A stretch of DNA of 64,000 nucleotides from UBA6059 sp040219045 (GCA_965229505.1 OZ245881.1:5146001-5210000); one strand, 5' to 3'; positions 1 through 9,061 are shown, numbered from the stretch's first letter. The notes: generated by a model not told the origin, from the sequence alone. Numbers and translations are program-made.

Positions 1-66
1 CAATAGGGCTTTCTTCCTATCGGCGAAGAGGCGTAGTAAGTAATACTCTTACTCCAACCGTTCCGA

Positions 67-777
67 CTAGTGCGGGAGGTCCTCTTTGAGCAATTGCGGG
101 TACTTCTCCTGAAAAGCACGCAACCTCGGTATAGATACAGCCCTAACATAAGATTGATTGGGGTTCTTCTTCTCATAGTCCTGATGGTAATCTTCAGCAA
201 CCCAAAACTTCTCCAACTCGCTGATCTCAGTCGCTATTGGCTTGCTGTACTCACCTGACTCTCCGACTTTTTTCTTCCATTCCTCCGCGATGGCCTTCTC
301 CTCATCATTTTGGTAAAAAATAATCGATCTGTACTGGGTGCCATAGTCGGGGTGTTGACCATTCACGGTAGTGGGATCGTGAGAGCCATAAAACACCTCT
401 ACCAAAGTCTCAAAACTCACTACCTCAGGATCATAGTAGACTTCCACGGCCTCAGCATGACCTGTGGCACCACTTGCTACCTGGCGGTAAGTGGGGTTGC
501 TCTCAGGGCCTCCGGCATAGCCGGATACTGCTTCCGCTACTCCATTGACGCTTTCGTAGATGGCCTCCACACACCAGAAGCATCCACTGGCGAAGTAGGC
601 CTTGCTGAGGCCGTCGAGAGAGACCTGTTGCTTCGCTACCACAATGACTTCAGCTTTTTCAGATTCCTGCTTTGACGTGGTGCCAGCCGAGCAGCTTACT
701 GAGCCAAATAACAAAAACAATGAAGCTATTTGGAGCATGAAAAACCGGGGTTGTAGAGTAAACGAATTGTGCATCAT
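67..777 (-). CDS. msrA: Peptide-methionine (S)-S-oxide reductase MsrA, exported lipoprotein form
   Basis: This enzyme reduces methionine S-sulfoxide in proteins back to methionine. The MsrA signature GCFWCVE is present, with the catalytic Cys at about residue 66 and a second Cys at 69, followed by the family blocks GYAGG, GHAEAVEV and the C-terminal HQDY region. Unlike cytosolic MsrA, it has an N-terminal hydrophobic segment ending in a lipobox (GSVSC, Cys29), so it probably repairs envelope proteins as a lipoprotein. There are two adjacent ATG codons (777 and 774), and either could be the start. It lies upstream of, and in the opposite direction to, nothing in view on its 5' side except the M24 peptidase, which is also on the minus strand. 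Family assignment is very secure; the location is inferred from the signal. Confidence 0.95.
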   Translation of the reverse strand: MMHNSFTLQPRFFMLQIASLFLLFGSVSCSAGTTSKQESEKAEVIVVAKQQVSLDGLSKAYFASGCFWCVEAIYESVNGVAEAVSGYAGGPESNPTYRQVASGATGHAEAVEVYYDPEVVSFETLVEVFYGSHDPTTVNGQHPDYGTQYRSIIFYQNDEEKAIAEEWKKKVGESGEYSKPIATEISELEKFWVAEDYHQDYEKKNPNQSYVRAVSIPRLRAFQEKYPQLLKEDLPH

Positions 778-854
778 TAAATAAATTGATTTACCCTAAT
801 GACGCACAATCGATGGTTATTGTTTGATTTACCTCTGAGATGTCAAGTAGCCGA

Positions 855-2216
855 CTACTTGATCAGGAGCACACGCCGATTGACTGGGTAGAGCCATTCT
901 ATGCCTCTGGTCGTGACGATGGCATCATCTTCCAGGGGTACACGCAGCTTTTTACCATCCCATTCGGGAATACTGGTGTATGCAAACAACTCTATCGACA
1001 ACAGGTTGGTCGGCTTGAGCTCGTAGGTCAGGCGCATCGGATTGAAGAATGCAATAGAAGGACCCACACCGTGCCCCCAGTTGCCCACAGAGTGGCATCC
1101 AATGATGACGTCTGTTTTGTCAAGGTAGCGACCAGGCTGATTAAACATCCCCATGCGAGCAAAACCTTTTTCCTCCAACTCATTGTAGATATCTTCTGAT
1201 GCCTGCTGCGCGCTCTTTCCAGGTTTGATCTGGCTGATCAATATCTCCCTGGCCTCTATGGCCTTATCAAAGGCTTTTTTGATGCTTTCTGGTACGTCAG
1301 TCTCTCCATCCTTGAGCACATACGCCATGCGCTTCATGTCCGTGTAGAAATTCATCAGGCCAACACCCCAGTCGATCATCAACACATCTCCGCGCTGGAT
1401 GATGCGATCACTCGAGGTAGCCTCAATGCCATCCGGGCCTGTGATGTAGACTGATGGCATACCAAATGATGTGCCCAGATTATTCTTAAACTGCTGCTCC
1501 GTCATCCACCAGGCTACATCTTCGAGGGTAGTTTTTCCCGGTGTAATCACTTCGTTGGATAGGGCACGCTCAGCAAGCGTGTACGACAACTCCCCCGCCT
1601 CGGCAAAAGCTGCGATCTCTGAAGCGACTCTCCTACTTCTGAAATCAGAGACCATCTTCTCGGCAGATACGAAACGGTCAGCATATTTTTTTCCTAGTAC
1701 TTCGGTCAGTTCAAGGAACTCTGTATGAGAAAGCCCATCAGCACCTCCGAAGTTCTTCGACATATTGAGTCCGATCCTTTTGGGGTCTCGCTCGGCGACA
1801 TAGTCGGCCAGTATTGCTGCACTGCCGACATAGTCATAGGCACCTCCCTCTTCCATCAGGTAGCCGCTAATACCCAGTGCCGCTCTCTCTATTCTGTCTT
1901 CTCCCTTATCAGTAAAAATATAATAGCCATTGGCTGAAGTGTAGCCACCACCCATGTCCGGCCAAAGCGGATCATAGTTGCCCTCACGGTTGGTCACTAT
2001 CCACATGTCGATCTCATTCTCTCGCATGACTTCCGGTAGGACGAGCTTGAACTTGTCATTTCTAATCTGATTCATTTTGCGCCAGCGGCGGTGAGCTTCT
2101 TGTCCAAGTGTTACCATATGGACGAGCATCAATGCAATGATGAGCAATGACGGTTTGGTTAGGAATGATTTCTTCACGGTAGTATCGGTTTTGGTTTTGG
2201 GAATAAAGATATCCAA
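855..2216 (-). CDS. M24 family metallopeptidase (Xaa-Pro aminopeptidase-like), exported
   Basis: A creatinase/prolidase-fold peptidase that probably removes residues ahead of proline or acts on related amide substrates. The N-terminal creatinase-like domain covers about residues 45-195 and the pita-bread domain about 205-440. The expected metal ligands are visible: Asp282 (IDWG), Asp293 (YTDM), His382 (GHGVG), Glu409 and Glu429. The reading frame opens with TTG at 2216; an in-frame GTG at 2177 would start directly at a typical signal peptide (KKSFLT then a hydrophobic run to LGQ), and I consider that start more likely. The signal peptide suggests a periplasmic enzyme. Substrate is not deducible from sequence. 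Confidence 0.88.
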   Translation of the reverse strand: MDIFIPKTKTDTTVKKSFLTKPSLLIIALMLVHMVTLGQEAHRRWRKMNQIRNDKFKLVLPEVMRENEIDMWIVTNREGNYDPLWPDMGGGYTSANGYYIFTDKGEDRIERAALGISGYLMEEGGAYDYVGSAAILADYVAERDPKRIGLNMSKNFGGADGLSHTEFLELTEVLGKKYADRFVSAEKMVSDFRSRRVASEIAAFAEAGELSYTLAERALSNEVITPGKTTLEDVAWWMTEQQFKNNLGTSFGMPSVYITGPDGIEATSSDRIIQRGDVLMIDWGVGLMNFYTDMKRMAYVLKDGETDVPESIKKAFDKAIEAREILISQIKPGKSAQQASEDIYNELEEKGFARMGMFNQPGRYLDKTDVIIGCHSVGNWGHGVGPSIAFFNPMRLTYELKPTNLLSIELFAYTSIPEWDGKKLRVPLEDDAIVTTRGIEWLYPVNRRVLLIK

Positions 2217-2260
2217 GCCTTTGCTAAATGCACATTTGCATTATACGACTGGTAGGTACC

Positions 2261-2293
2261 AAAAAAAAGCCCGGGAGTGTACTCCAGGGCTTT
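2261..2293 (-). terminator. Rho-independent terminator after the SlyD-like gene
   Basis: Read on the minus strand, an interrupted GC-rich stem (GCCC/GGGC plus GGAGT/ACTCC) is followed directly by eight T residues (the A run at 2261-2268). It sits 21 bases past the stop of the FKBP gene, exactly where its transcript should end. Confidence 0.75.
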
Positions 2294-2313
2294 CGAATAA
2301 TATTTGATGATAA

Positions 2314-2811
2314 TCAATGCTGGTGTCCACCAGGCCCATGTACATGACCATGCTCCAGCTCTTCGGCAGTCGCCTCTCTTACCTCTACTACTTTGCCTTC
2401 GAAATCCAGGGTCTTGCCAGCCATCTCGTGGTTGAAGTCCATTTTTACGGTAGTGTCAGCGATATCAATGATGATACCGTGGAGTGGATTACCCTCCTGA
2501 TCCTGCATTGGCACCTTATTGCCCAACTGAAGAATATCTTCATTGACAGCACCGTCTACCTTAAATATATCTTTTGACAAGTCAACAATCGCCTGGGGGT
2601 CGATCTCACCATAGCCCTCCTCAGGAGACACTTTGATGCTGTATTCTTCACCCACAGCCTTGCCTAATAATTGATTTTCAAATCCGGGAATCATCGCACC
2701 CACACCAACCAAAAATGTCAATGGGTTAGCTTCATCAGTCTTTTCGACAGGTTCTCCGTCCACGGCCAAAGCATAGGTCACGGAAGCCACTGTGTTCTTT
2801 TCAATCTTCAT
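2314..2811 (-). CDS. FKBP-type peptidyl-prolyl isomerase, SlyD-like
   Basis: A small cytosolic prolyl isomerase and chaperone. At 165 residues it has the SlyD layout: an N-terminal half FKBP domain (LTFLVG, MIPGFENQLLG), an inserted flap (insert-in-flap) region around residues 72-125, and the return of the FKBP fold (FNHEMAGKTLDFEG). The last twelve residues hold five histidines, a short version of the metal-binding tail of SlyD, so nickel or zinc binding is plausible. There is no signal peptide. The ATG start at 2811 is well supported. A strong terminator follows at 2261-2293, so it is probably a single-gene unit. Confidence 0.92.
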   Translation of the reverse strand: MKIEKNTVASVTYALAVDGEPVEKTDEANPLTFLVGVGAMIPGFENQLLGKAVGEEYSIKVSPEEGYGEIDPQAIVDLSKDIFKVDGAVNEDILQLGNKVPMQDQEGNPLHGIIIDIADTTVKMDFNHEMAGKTLDFEGKVVEVREATAEELEHGHVHGPGGHQH

Positions 2812-2833
2812 TAAATCGTGTTTTTATTAATAA

Positions 2834-2961
2834 AGGCCGCAAGTTAATAAGAATCAGGGCCATCGACCAGGCAGGACGCAAAGACTTAACCTCATTCCCG
2901 CCAGGTCTGGTAGCAAGTCACCATTTGTTGCATATTAGGTGGCGTTAGAAAGCTTCCGGCA
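2834..2961 (+). ncRNA. Candidate small signal recognition particle RNA (4.5S-like)
   Basis: This gap between the SlyD-like gene and the next CDS resembles the bacterial small SRP RNA as found in Bacteroidota. It has a TTAACCTCATTCC stretch, then CCAGG followed by TAGCAAG, and a TTAGGTGG return strand. The ends can pair (2835-2842 with 2953-2960, 7 of 8), as can 2876-2879 with 2942-2945 and 2889-2892 with 2937-2940. The expected GGAA-type apical loop is not obvious between CCAGG and TAGCAAG, where the spacing looks about four bases short. Boundaries are estimates. A covariance-model search would decide; without it this remains a moderately supported call. Confidence 0.45.
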
Positions 2962-2995
2962 CTTTTGTTATATTGTGTTTATCAAAACAGACGCT

Positions 2996-4060
2996 ATGAA
3001 ATCACCAAGAAGAAAATTCATAAAGCAAACTGCTTATACTACCGCGGGATTAGGGCTTTCAGCGAGTATCCTCAATGCCTGCACCTCTGGTTCTAAGCCT
3101 ACCGACGAATCACAAAACGAAGCTCCGGTTGCTACCGCCGTATCAGTCGACCCGCTCTTTTTCAAAATATCACTGGCTCAGTGGTCATTGCACAATGGTT
3201 TTTTCGGTGATGCGCTCGATAAGGGCTGGCCCGTTTTTAACGAGGCGCTGGTGAAAGACCCTCAGTCTATACTCCGAGGAGACCTGGATCCATTGAATTT
3301 TCCAGCTATCGCAAAAAATGAATTTGGCATAGACGCTGTAGAGTACGTCAACATTTTTTTCTACGATAAGGGTAAGGATCAACAATACCTCAATAAGCTC
3401 AAGCAGCGCTGTGAAGATAATGGTGTGTCTAGTCTATTGATCATGTGCGACCGTCTGGGTGATCTTGGGGAGACCAATGATGAATTGAGACGAACCGCTG
3501 TAGAAAACCATTACCCATGGGTCGAAGCAGCTAAGTTTCTCGGATGTCATTCTATCCGCGTCAATGCAGCCGGAAGTGGTACGGCTGCTGAGGTTCAGCA
3601 GGCAGCTATTGATGGATTGGGCAGACTAAGCGAATATGGAGCTGAAGCCGGCATCAACATCATCGTAGAAAATCACGGAGGTTATTCCTCCGATGGCATG
3701 TGGCTCTCTGAAGTGATGCGGCAGGTCAACATGGACAACTGTGGAACTCTCCCTGACTTTGGCAACTTCTGCATCGAATCAGGAGATGATGGATGTATCA
3801 ACGAATATGACCGATACAAAGGAGTGGCCGAGCTGATGCCCTATGCTAAAGGCGTAAGTGCCAAGTCCCACGACTTTGATGTTTCCGGGAATGAGACCCA
3901 TACCGACTATACCAAGATGCTCACTATCGTGAAAGAGGCTGGCTATACTGGCCATATTGGTATAGAGTATGAAGGGTCAGTTATGAGTGAGTCTGATGGT
4001 ATCAAAGCTACCAAGACATTGCTGGAGAAGACAGGGGCTGCACTCACATCGGGTGTGTAA
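2996..4060 (+). CDS. Sugar phosphate isomerase/epimerase-like TIM-barrel protein, Tat-exported
   Basis: A xylose-isomerase-like TIM-barrel protein of the AP endonuclease 2 superfamily, probably acting on a sugar or polyol outside the cytoplasm. The start is taken at the ATG at 2996, because it begins a twin-arginine signal (SPRRKFIK) followed by a hydrophobic stretch and a lipobox-like LNAC; the frame is open upstream to a GTG at 2939 but that would bury the signal and overlap the candidate SRP RNA. Likely metal-binding positions lie in IIVENHGG (Glu), LPDFGNF (Asp), AKSHDF (His, Asp) and IGIEYEG (Glu). Substrate is unknown. It stands alone, with a hypothetical gene 28 bases downstream. Confidence 0.85.
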   Translation: MKSPRRKFIKQTAYTTAGLGLSASILNACTSGSKPTDESQNEAPVATAVSVDPLFFKISLAQWSLHNGFFGDALDKGWPVFNEALVKDPQSILRGDLDPLNFPAIAKNEFGIDAVEYVNIFFYDKGKDQQYLNKLKQRCEDNGVSSLLIMCDRLGDLGETNDELRRTAVENHYPWVEAAKFLGCHSIRVNAAGSGTAAEVQQAAIDGLGRLSEYGAEAGINIIVENHGGYSSDGMWLSEVMRQVNMDNCGTLPDFGNFCIESGDDGCINEYDRYKGVAELMPYAKGVSAKSHDFDVSGNETHTDYTKMLTIVKEAGYTGHIGIEYEGSVMSESDGIKATKTLLEKTGAALTSGV

Positions 4061-4087
4061 AATGAACCAATGGTGTACTAAAATTGT

Positions 4088-4408
4088 ATGGAGTTCATGA
4101 TTGCCTATAAAGATAGCTACCTGCCGATTGATCCCGATTTTATGGATGTGATCCTAGCGGTACAAAAGAACTCAAAATCTGGAAAGGTTCATTTCTTTAA
4201 TCCCCTGGATAAAGTGGACGAGGCTGCCGGACATATTGTCGAACTAGTCAAGTCAGATAAAGGTCAGTTTATACATCTAAGTGAGGGGGATAAAGTTCGT
4301 TTGGATAAGATAATCACGCTCTTTGGTCGACCCGGCCCAGCATATGAGAAGTACGACAGTTACGCCAATGCTTGTTTAGCTTGTGAGGACTTGGGGCAGT
4401 TCTACTAG
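4088..4408 (+). CDS. Hypothetical protein, 106 residues
   Basis: I do not recognise this small cytosolic-looking protein. It has no signal peptide, no membrane segment and no clear catalytic motif; two cysteines lie near the C-terminus (ACLACEDL). It follows the TIM-barrel gene by 28 bases on the same strand, so it may share a transcript, and it overlaps the stop of the convergent DUF4268 gene by four bases. The second in-frame ATG four codons in is an equally possible start. The amino-acid composition and tight packing against its neighbours support a real gene. Confidence 0.6.
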   Translation: MEFMIAYKDSYLPIDPDFMDVILAVQKNSKSGKVHFFNPLDKVDEAAGHIVELVKSDKGQFIHLSEGDKVRLDKIITLFGRPGPAYEKYDSYANACLACEDLGQFY

Positions 4409-4863
4409 TTCTGAAGGTCGTCGAAGGTGTCAAAAGCCATCGACCAAAACTCATCAAGCGCAATTATCCGAGGCTTGAAGAACTGGATCAACCTTGGCCA
4501 ATCCTCTTTATCCAATACATTGACATTGTCCAACGATCGGTAGATTAGACAGATCGGTCGACCAAGGCTATCAAAAGCCGAGCTATCCCACGCCCAATCT
4601 TCGCCAATGGTGCTCTGAAAGAAGGCCTTCATTTGCTCAAACTGCTCCATGAATAGCAATTGCATATCCTTATCAGGGTGAGATAGCTCTATTTTTGCCT
4701 TTCGATTATCAGCGTCTGTGATAAATCGAAGATGCTTCACTCCTGTCTTGTAGTTTACCCAATTGACCTTCATACCCGTGGCGGACATGATCGGGCGCAT
4801 ATACTGACCATAGGTAGTCCAAAACTCTTGTTTGACCTGAGAAGCTTCTTTGCGAGAATACAT
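4405..4863 (-). CDS. DUF4268 domain-containing protein
   Basis: A small protein of the DUF4268 family, known in Bacteroidota and sometimes found at the end of nuclease-like proteins; function unknown. The family look is clear: an N-terminal SRKEASQVKQEFW block, a GMKVNWVNYKTG block, and many conserved aromatics across about 150 residues. The ATG at 4863 is chosen; it lies only three bases after the stop of the dioxygenase gene, so the two are probably co-transcribed and translationally coupled. Its stop overlaps the convergent gene by four bases. No signal or membrane segment is present. Confidence 0.8.
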   Translation of the reverse strand: MYSRKEASQVKQEFWTTYGQYMRPIMSATGMKVNWVNYKTGVKHLRFITDADNRKAKIELSHPDKDMQLLFMEQFEQMKAFFQSTIGEDWAWDSSAFDSLGRPICLIYRSLDNVNVLDKEDWPRLIQFFKPRIIALDEFWSMAFDTFDDLQN

Positions 4864-4866
4864 CAA

Positions 4867-5700
4867 CTATATCAAATCACTCATCTTATGAAAAGACATC
4901 TCTTCTGGCCTTTGCAGCCAGTTTCGCTTGTCCCATTCATGCTGTCCATCAATCATGTGAAGGATGTAGGCCCATCTCGAATCGGATGACTTGTTTTCAT
5001 GACTCATGTGGACAAATGCTCCGTGCATTATGATCAGGTCTCCTTTTTCAGCCTCCAAAGTAATCATTTCGGATACGTCCCATGACGGTGGAGTACCCTC
5101 AAAAACTACGGACTCATCATCCAATGACCTAACGAAACGATAGTCCGCCAGACCCTGCTTATGACTACCTGGTATTCCCATCAGACAGCCATTGTTTGCG
5201 GTAGCGTCCTCCAGCGCCATCCAGAATCCCGTGCAACTCTGAGGGTGGGTATATAAAAAAGTACCGTCCTGATGAGGCATCACCTTACCCCCTATTCTAG
5301 GCTGCTTAAAGATCACCTGACTCTGAACAATGACTGGCTCGACCAAGTCAACCTGGCGGGCCATTGCATGAAGTTCCTCTGTATAGGAAATGGAACTAAA
5401 AACAGGATCAAGATCGTGAAGCGCATGACCAATTTTGTTGACTGATTTGATGCGGTCGTCCTTTAAAGAAGCTCCCTCTTCAAAAAAACACCGGATCTTA
5501 TCCCCGCTTTCCAGAAAATAAGTATCACTCGTCTTAGTCTGATCAACCGTGGAAAAAACGGAAAATTCCTCAATTGGCTGAGTTTGTAGAATAGACATGG
5601 CTTGCTGTCGACATTTATCAACTTGCGCTTCGCTGAGAAAGTCACGAATCAATAGATATCCCTGGCTTTGAAAAGCTTCAATCTCTTGCTCGGTCAACAT
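4867..5700 (-). CDS. Phytanoyl-CoA dioxygenase (PhyH) family protein
   Basis: A non-haem iron and 2-oxoglutarate dependent oxygenase that probably hydroxylates a small metabolite. With the start at the ATG at 5700, the iron triad reads His143 and Asp145 (PHQDG) plus a distal His231 (or 234), and Arg242 is placed to bind 2-oxoglutarate. The frame is open to an ATG nine codons upstream (5727), but MLTEQEIEAF is the usual family beginning. Length (277 residues) is normal. It is followed within three bases by the DUF4268 gene. Substrate cannot be told from the sequence; PhyH members range from acyl-CoA to compatible-solute hydroxylases. Confidence 0.87.
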   Translation of the reverse strand: MLTEQEIEAFQSQGYLLIRDFLSEAQVDKCRQQAMSILQTQPIEEFSVFSTVDQTKTSDTYFLESGDKIRCFFEEGASLKDDRIKSVNKIGHALHDLDPVFSSISYTEELHAMARQVDLVEPVIVQSQVIFKQPRIGGKVMPHQDGTFLYTHPQSCTGFWMALEDATANNGCLMGIPGSHKQGLADYRFVRSLDDESVVFEGTPPSWDVSEMITLEAEKGDLIIMHGAFVHMSHENKSSDSRWAYILHMIDGQHEWDKRNWLQRPEEMSFHKMSDLI

Positions 5701-5781
5701 GTTGAAAAAGTATTGAAAATAATCCAAAACCCTTGCATGCCGACAGCACTAGCCTATGTCAATTAATACGTTTAATTCGGA

Positions 5782-6390
5782 TCAGTGAACTTGGAGTTCC
5801 TGAAGTTTATTCAGGGCAGTTTGTAGCTCTCGTTTCGTCTTAAGCATTTTTTGATGTGCATTGAACTTATGATCTTCAAACTCAGCGGATATGGCCTCTT
5901 TCTCTAAGAGCAGTTGATCGACCACTCTACCGCTCACCTTAAATCGAAAACCAAAATATATCAATCCAATGACCAAAATACCGATTACACTCCATACCAA
6001 TGAATGATAGGTCGCATGCGAGATAGCAATACCCATAAAAGGTATGCTCCCATTTCTTGACTGGCTTTCAGTTAACTGTCTGCTAAGCCCATTCACACGA
6101 GCCGTCAAGGAGTCCTCCGTGATCTGAGCTTTCATCACCTTCTGCTCGAGCTCACTAATCGTTACATCCCGAGTACCTATTTCAGTTTGTACTTTGCCCC
6201 AAAGATCATCAAGCTTCGTTTTTGAAATCACCTTATACTTATCATAGGTTTCTGATTTTTCCATCAATTGGATGAAATCATTATCTAAAGATGGCGTCTG
6301 CGACCAAGCTCGAATAGCGAATAGAGCGATCAACAATTGGAGGACAATGGTGAGGTAGATAATGCGCTGGAGTTTCAAAGTTCGATTCAT
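5782..6390 (-). CDS. Membrane-anchored coiled-coil protein, unknown function
   Basis: A 202-residue protein with an N-terminal hydrophobic segment (about residues 10-28, ending AWSQ, possibly a cleavable signal), a charged helical region rich in heptads (about 40-115), one strong transmembrane segment (about 130-150) and a second coiled coil to the C-terminus. The topology suggests an extracytoplasmic coiled coil joined to a cytoplasmic one. No enzymatic motif is visible, and nothing in it resembles a methyltransferase. It is a lone gene, divergent from the DUF2911 gene. Confidence 0.7.
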   Translation of the reverse strand: MNRTLKLQRIIYLTIVLQLLIALFAIRAWSQTPSLDNDFIQLMEKSETYDKYKVISKTKLDDLWGKVQTEIGTRDVTISELEQKVMKAQITEDSLTARVNGLSRQLTESQSRNGSIPFMGIAISHATYHSLVWSVIGILVIGLIYFGFRFKVSGRVVDQLLLEKEAISAEFEDHKFNAHQKMLKTKRELQTALNKLQELQVH

Positions 6391-6530
6391 AATGAGCTGG
6401 TTAAAATATAACTAAATCAATATTAATTATTACTTAATCAATAGTAGTGAAAATCAATGACAATACAAACCGTTTGATGTCATATAATTATAAAATTCAT
6501 TGTCACTAACTTGCTCAACAAAAAATACTC

Positions 6531-7367
6531 ATGAGAAAAGCTCTATTAATGATTATGCTCTTAGGAGCAACTACTGTTTTTGGACAGATACAAATGCCCG
6601 CCCCCAGCCCTACATTTACGGTAGCGGGCACAGTTGGTCTCGCTGATGTGAGTGTGACCTACAGCAGACCTAGCGCCAATGGTCGTACCATCTTTGGTGA
6701 TCTCGTGCCTTATGATGAAATCTGGAGAACAGGCGCTAATGCCAGCACTAAAATCAAATTCAGTGATGAGGTAATGCTGGAGGGTAATAAAGTGCCCGCC
6801 GGTGAGTATGCGCTGTATGCCATTCCTGGTAAGGAGACGTGGACTTTCATCCTCAGCAAGAACCTGACCTGGTGGGGAACGGTAGGCTATGATCAGTCTG
6901 AAGACCTACTCAGGTTTGACGTACCCGCAAAGGAAGTGAGCAGTCACTATGAGACATTTACCATCAGTTTCTCTGACTTCACCATGAACTCTGCCTACCT
7001 CAATCTTAAATGGGAAAAGTCAAAGGCTAAATTCAAAATAGAGAATGAAGTGGATAGTAAGATCATGGCGCAGATCAAGGCGCAGGTGATCGACGCTTCG
7101 CCTGATGACAAAGGCGTTTATTACCAGGCAGCCAGCTACTACTTCAATACAGACAGAGATCTCAATCAGGCCCTTGAATTTATCAACAAAGGTATTGTGG
7201 CAGGTGACGAAAAATACTGGCAGGTACACCTCAAAGCGAAGATCCTTGCTAAACTAGGCAAGAACAAAGACGCTGAAGCTGCCGCCAAGCAGTCCATCGA
7301 ACTAGCCAAGACAGCCGGCAACATGGACTATGTGCGATTGAATGAGAAGCTGATTGCGGAAATGTAA
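6531..7367 (+). CDS. DUF2911 domain protein with C-terminal TPR-like repeats, exported
   Basis: An exported protein of the Bacteroidota-rich DUF2911 family, function unknown. It has a clear signal peptide (about residues 1-19, ending VFGQ) and the family blocks VTYSRPSANGR, GDLVPYDEIWRTGAN, VPAGEYALYAIPG and the LLRFDVPAKE region. Residues from about 195 onward form helical repeats like tetratricopeptide units (YYQAASYYF, ALEFINKGI, AKILAKLGKNKDAEAAAKQ), a common extension in this family. A second, shorter DUF2911 lipoprotein lies at 54.4 kb in this window. The start ATG at 6531 precisely precedes the signal peptide. Confidence 0.9.
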   Translation: MRKALLMIMLLGATTVFGQIQMPAPSPTFTVAGTVGLADVSVTYSRPSANGRTIFGDLVPYDEIWRTGANASTKIKFSDEVMLEGNKVPAGEYALYAIPGKETWTFILSKNLTWWGTVGYDQSEDLLRFDVPAKEVSSHYETFTISFSDFTMNSAYLNLKWEKSKAKFKIENEVDSKIMAQIKAQVIDASPDDKGVYYQAASYYFNTDRDLNQALEFINKGIVAGDEKYWQVHLKAKILAKLGKNKDAEAAAKQSIELAKTAGNMDYVRLNEKLIAEM

Positions 7368-7385
7368 TTCGCTGCGCGAGTTTAT

Positions 7386-7449
7386 AGTTGAGAGATGAGA
7401 GTTGTAAAAAGAAATTATCCATTTCACTGACATCTCACATCTTTCAACT
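7386..7449. repeat. Imperfect inverted repeat between convergent genes
   Basis: The arms 7386-7405 and 7430-7449 match at 16 of 20 positions as an inverted repeat around a 24-base A-rich loop. The repeat lies just after the DUF2911 stop and touches the stop of the convergent GMC gene, so it may form a transcript-ending or RNA-stabilising hairpin. The TTGAGAGATGAGAG wording is of a kind often dispersed in Bacteroidota intergenic regions, but copy number was not checked. Confidence 0.4.
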
Positions 7450-9061
7450 ATCGGTTATCAGCTAATATCATATCTGCTGCTTTCTCTGCAATCATATAAA
7501 CTGGTGCATTGGTATTGCCGGTCATGATCTTAGGCATGATGGAGGCGTCCGCAACCCTTAGCCCTTCTAAGCCTCGGACGCGCAGCTGAGGATCAACTAC
7601 CGCCATTTCATCCGTACCCATCTTACATGTACCTACAGGATGATAGATGGTCTCAAGGGATTTTCTAATATGCTCGGCCAGTGCATCATCACTGCTGATA
7701 TCTTGAGGCATCTGCCTATTCTTGATATGCTTTTTCAGCCCTTCTTGCTCGGTAATCTCTAAGGCCAGTTTCGCGCCTGCGACCAGCTGCTTCAAATCGG
7801 ATTCTTCTGATAAGAACCGAGGGTCGATGACGGGGGCCGAAGACGGATTTTTATCCTTCAACCTTACCTCTCCCCGACTCTTGGGCTGTAGCAGACTTGG
7901 CAGTATGCTGAACCCATCATCGTGCGGAAATTTGTTGAGGTCGTACATATCATAATCGTACTCCTTTCCTATCTGCATAGGCGCAAAATGCAGTTGGAAG
8001 TTGGCAGGGCCTTGAGGCTCATCGATATTGAGGAATGCCACAGATTCCAAAGGCCCTATCGTAAATGGGCCTTTCCTGGATATGGCATAGCTCACCAATC
8101 CTTTGAGTTGATTGATCAGCTTAATGTGATGGTTAAGGCCATTCTGCTCGTTGGTCAGGCAGCTCACTGGGAAGAACAGATGATCCTGCAGGTTTTTGCC
8201 CACACCGGGTAGTTCGTGCTTCAATGCTATGCCGTGGCTGGTGAGCTCATCTTTATCCCCAATCCCCGACAGCATTAGGAGCTGTGGAGACTGGAAGCTG
8301 CCGGCAGATAGTATCACTTCCTTGTTTGCCCGCACTTCCTGATCGCCCCTTATCATCCGTACACCGGCTACTCTATCATTTTTGATGATCAACTCCTTGA
8401 CCTGCGCATTGGTCCATGCCTCAAGATTAGGGCGCGACATCACCGGCTTCAAAAATGCATCCGCAGCGCTATGCCTTGCGGCATCCTTGATGGTAAATTG
8501 AAATCGACCGATACCCTTTTGCTCTGCCCCATTGTAGTCATCATTTCGCGGTAGCCCCGCTTGCTCACCAGCATCAATAAAAGCCTGACCTAATGGCGTC
8601 TTAAACTGCTGTGAAAAGGTAACGTTAAGCTCGCCATCAGTACCATGATAGCCCGGATTGAGTTGATCAACCTGCTCGTTGTGCTCCGACTTCTTGAAGT
8701 AAGGCAAGACCTCCTCGTAGCTCCACCCTTCATTGCCCAGAGCGGCCCAGCCATCATAGTCGTTCTTGTTGCCACGGACATAAGCCATCGCATTGTTACT
8801 ACTACAACCGCCCAGCATCTTGCCTCTGGGTAGGTAGAGCTTTCGATTGTTGACATGCTCCTGTGGTTCCGTCCAGAAACCCCAATCGTGCTTCTTCCTA
8901 AATAACTTGGCATAAGCACCTGGAATATGAACTAACGGATCATTATCCTTACCACCAGCTTCGAGCAGCAGTACCTTGTTCGCCGGATCCAGGGATAACC
9001 GATTGGCCAATACGCATCCTGCCGAGCCAGCACCTACAATGATGTAATCATATTCCTTCAT
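7448..9061 (-). CDS. GMC family FAD-dependent alcohol/choline-type oxidoreductase
   Basis: A flavoenzyme of the glucose-methanol-choline family that oxidises an alcohol to an aldehyde; the general pattern is close to choline and long-chain alcohol dehydrogenases. The N-terminal dinucleotide fold is textbook (VGAGSAGCVLANRLS, then LLLEAGG), followed by the RGKMLGGCSSNNAM signature, the second signature near GSFQSPQLLMLSGIG, and the C-terminal catalytic block IYHPVGTCKMG with TGNTNAPVYMIAEK. No signal peptide. At 537 residues it is full length. The gene is divergent from the amino-acid permease. Substrate choice between choline and other alcohols cannot be decided by eye. Confidence 0.92.
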   Translation of the reverse strand: MKEYDYIIVGAGSAGCVLANRLSLDPANKVLLLEAGGKDNDPLVHIPGAYAKLFRKKHDWGFWTEPQEHVNNRKLYLPRGKMLGGCSSNNAMAYVRGNKNDYDGWAALGNEGWSYEEVLPYFKKSEHNEQVDQLNPGYHGTDGELNVTFSQQFKTPLGQAFIDAGEQAGLPRNDDYNGAEQKGIGRFQFTIKDAARHSAADAFLKPVMSRPNLEAWTNAQVKELIIKNDRVAGVRMIRGDQEVRANKEVILSAGSFQSPQLLMLSGIGDKDELTSHGIALKHELPGVGKNLQDHLFFPVSCLTNEQNGLNHHIKLINQLKGLVSYAISRKGPFTIGPLESVAFLNIDEPQGPANFQLHFAPMQIGKEYDYDMYDLNKFPHDDGFSILPSLLQPKSRGEVRLKDKNPSSAPVIDPRFLSEESDLKQLVAGAKLALEITEQEGLKKHIKNRQMPQDISSDDALAEHIRKSLETIYHPVGTCKMGTDEMAVVDPQLRVRGLEGLRVADASIMPKIMTGNTNAPVYMIAEKAADMILADNR

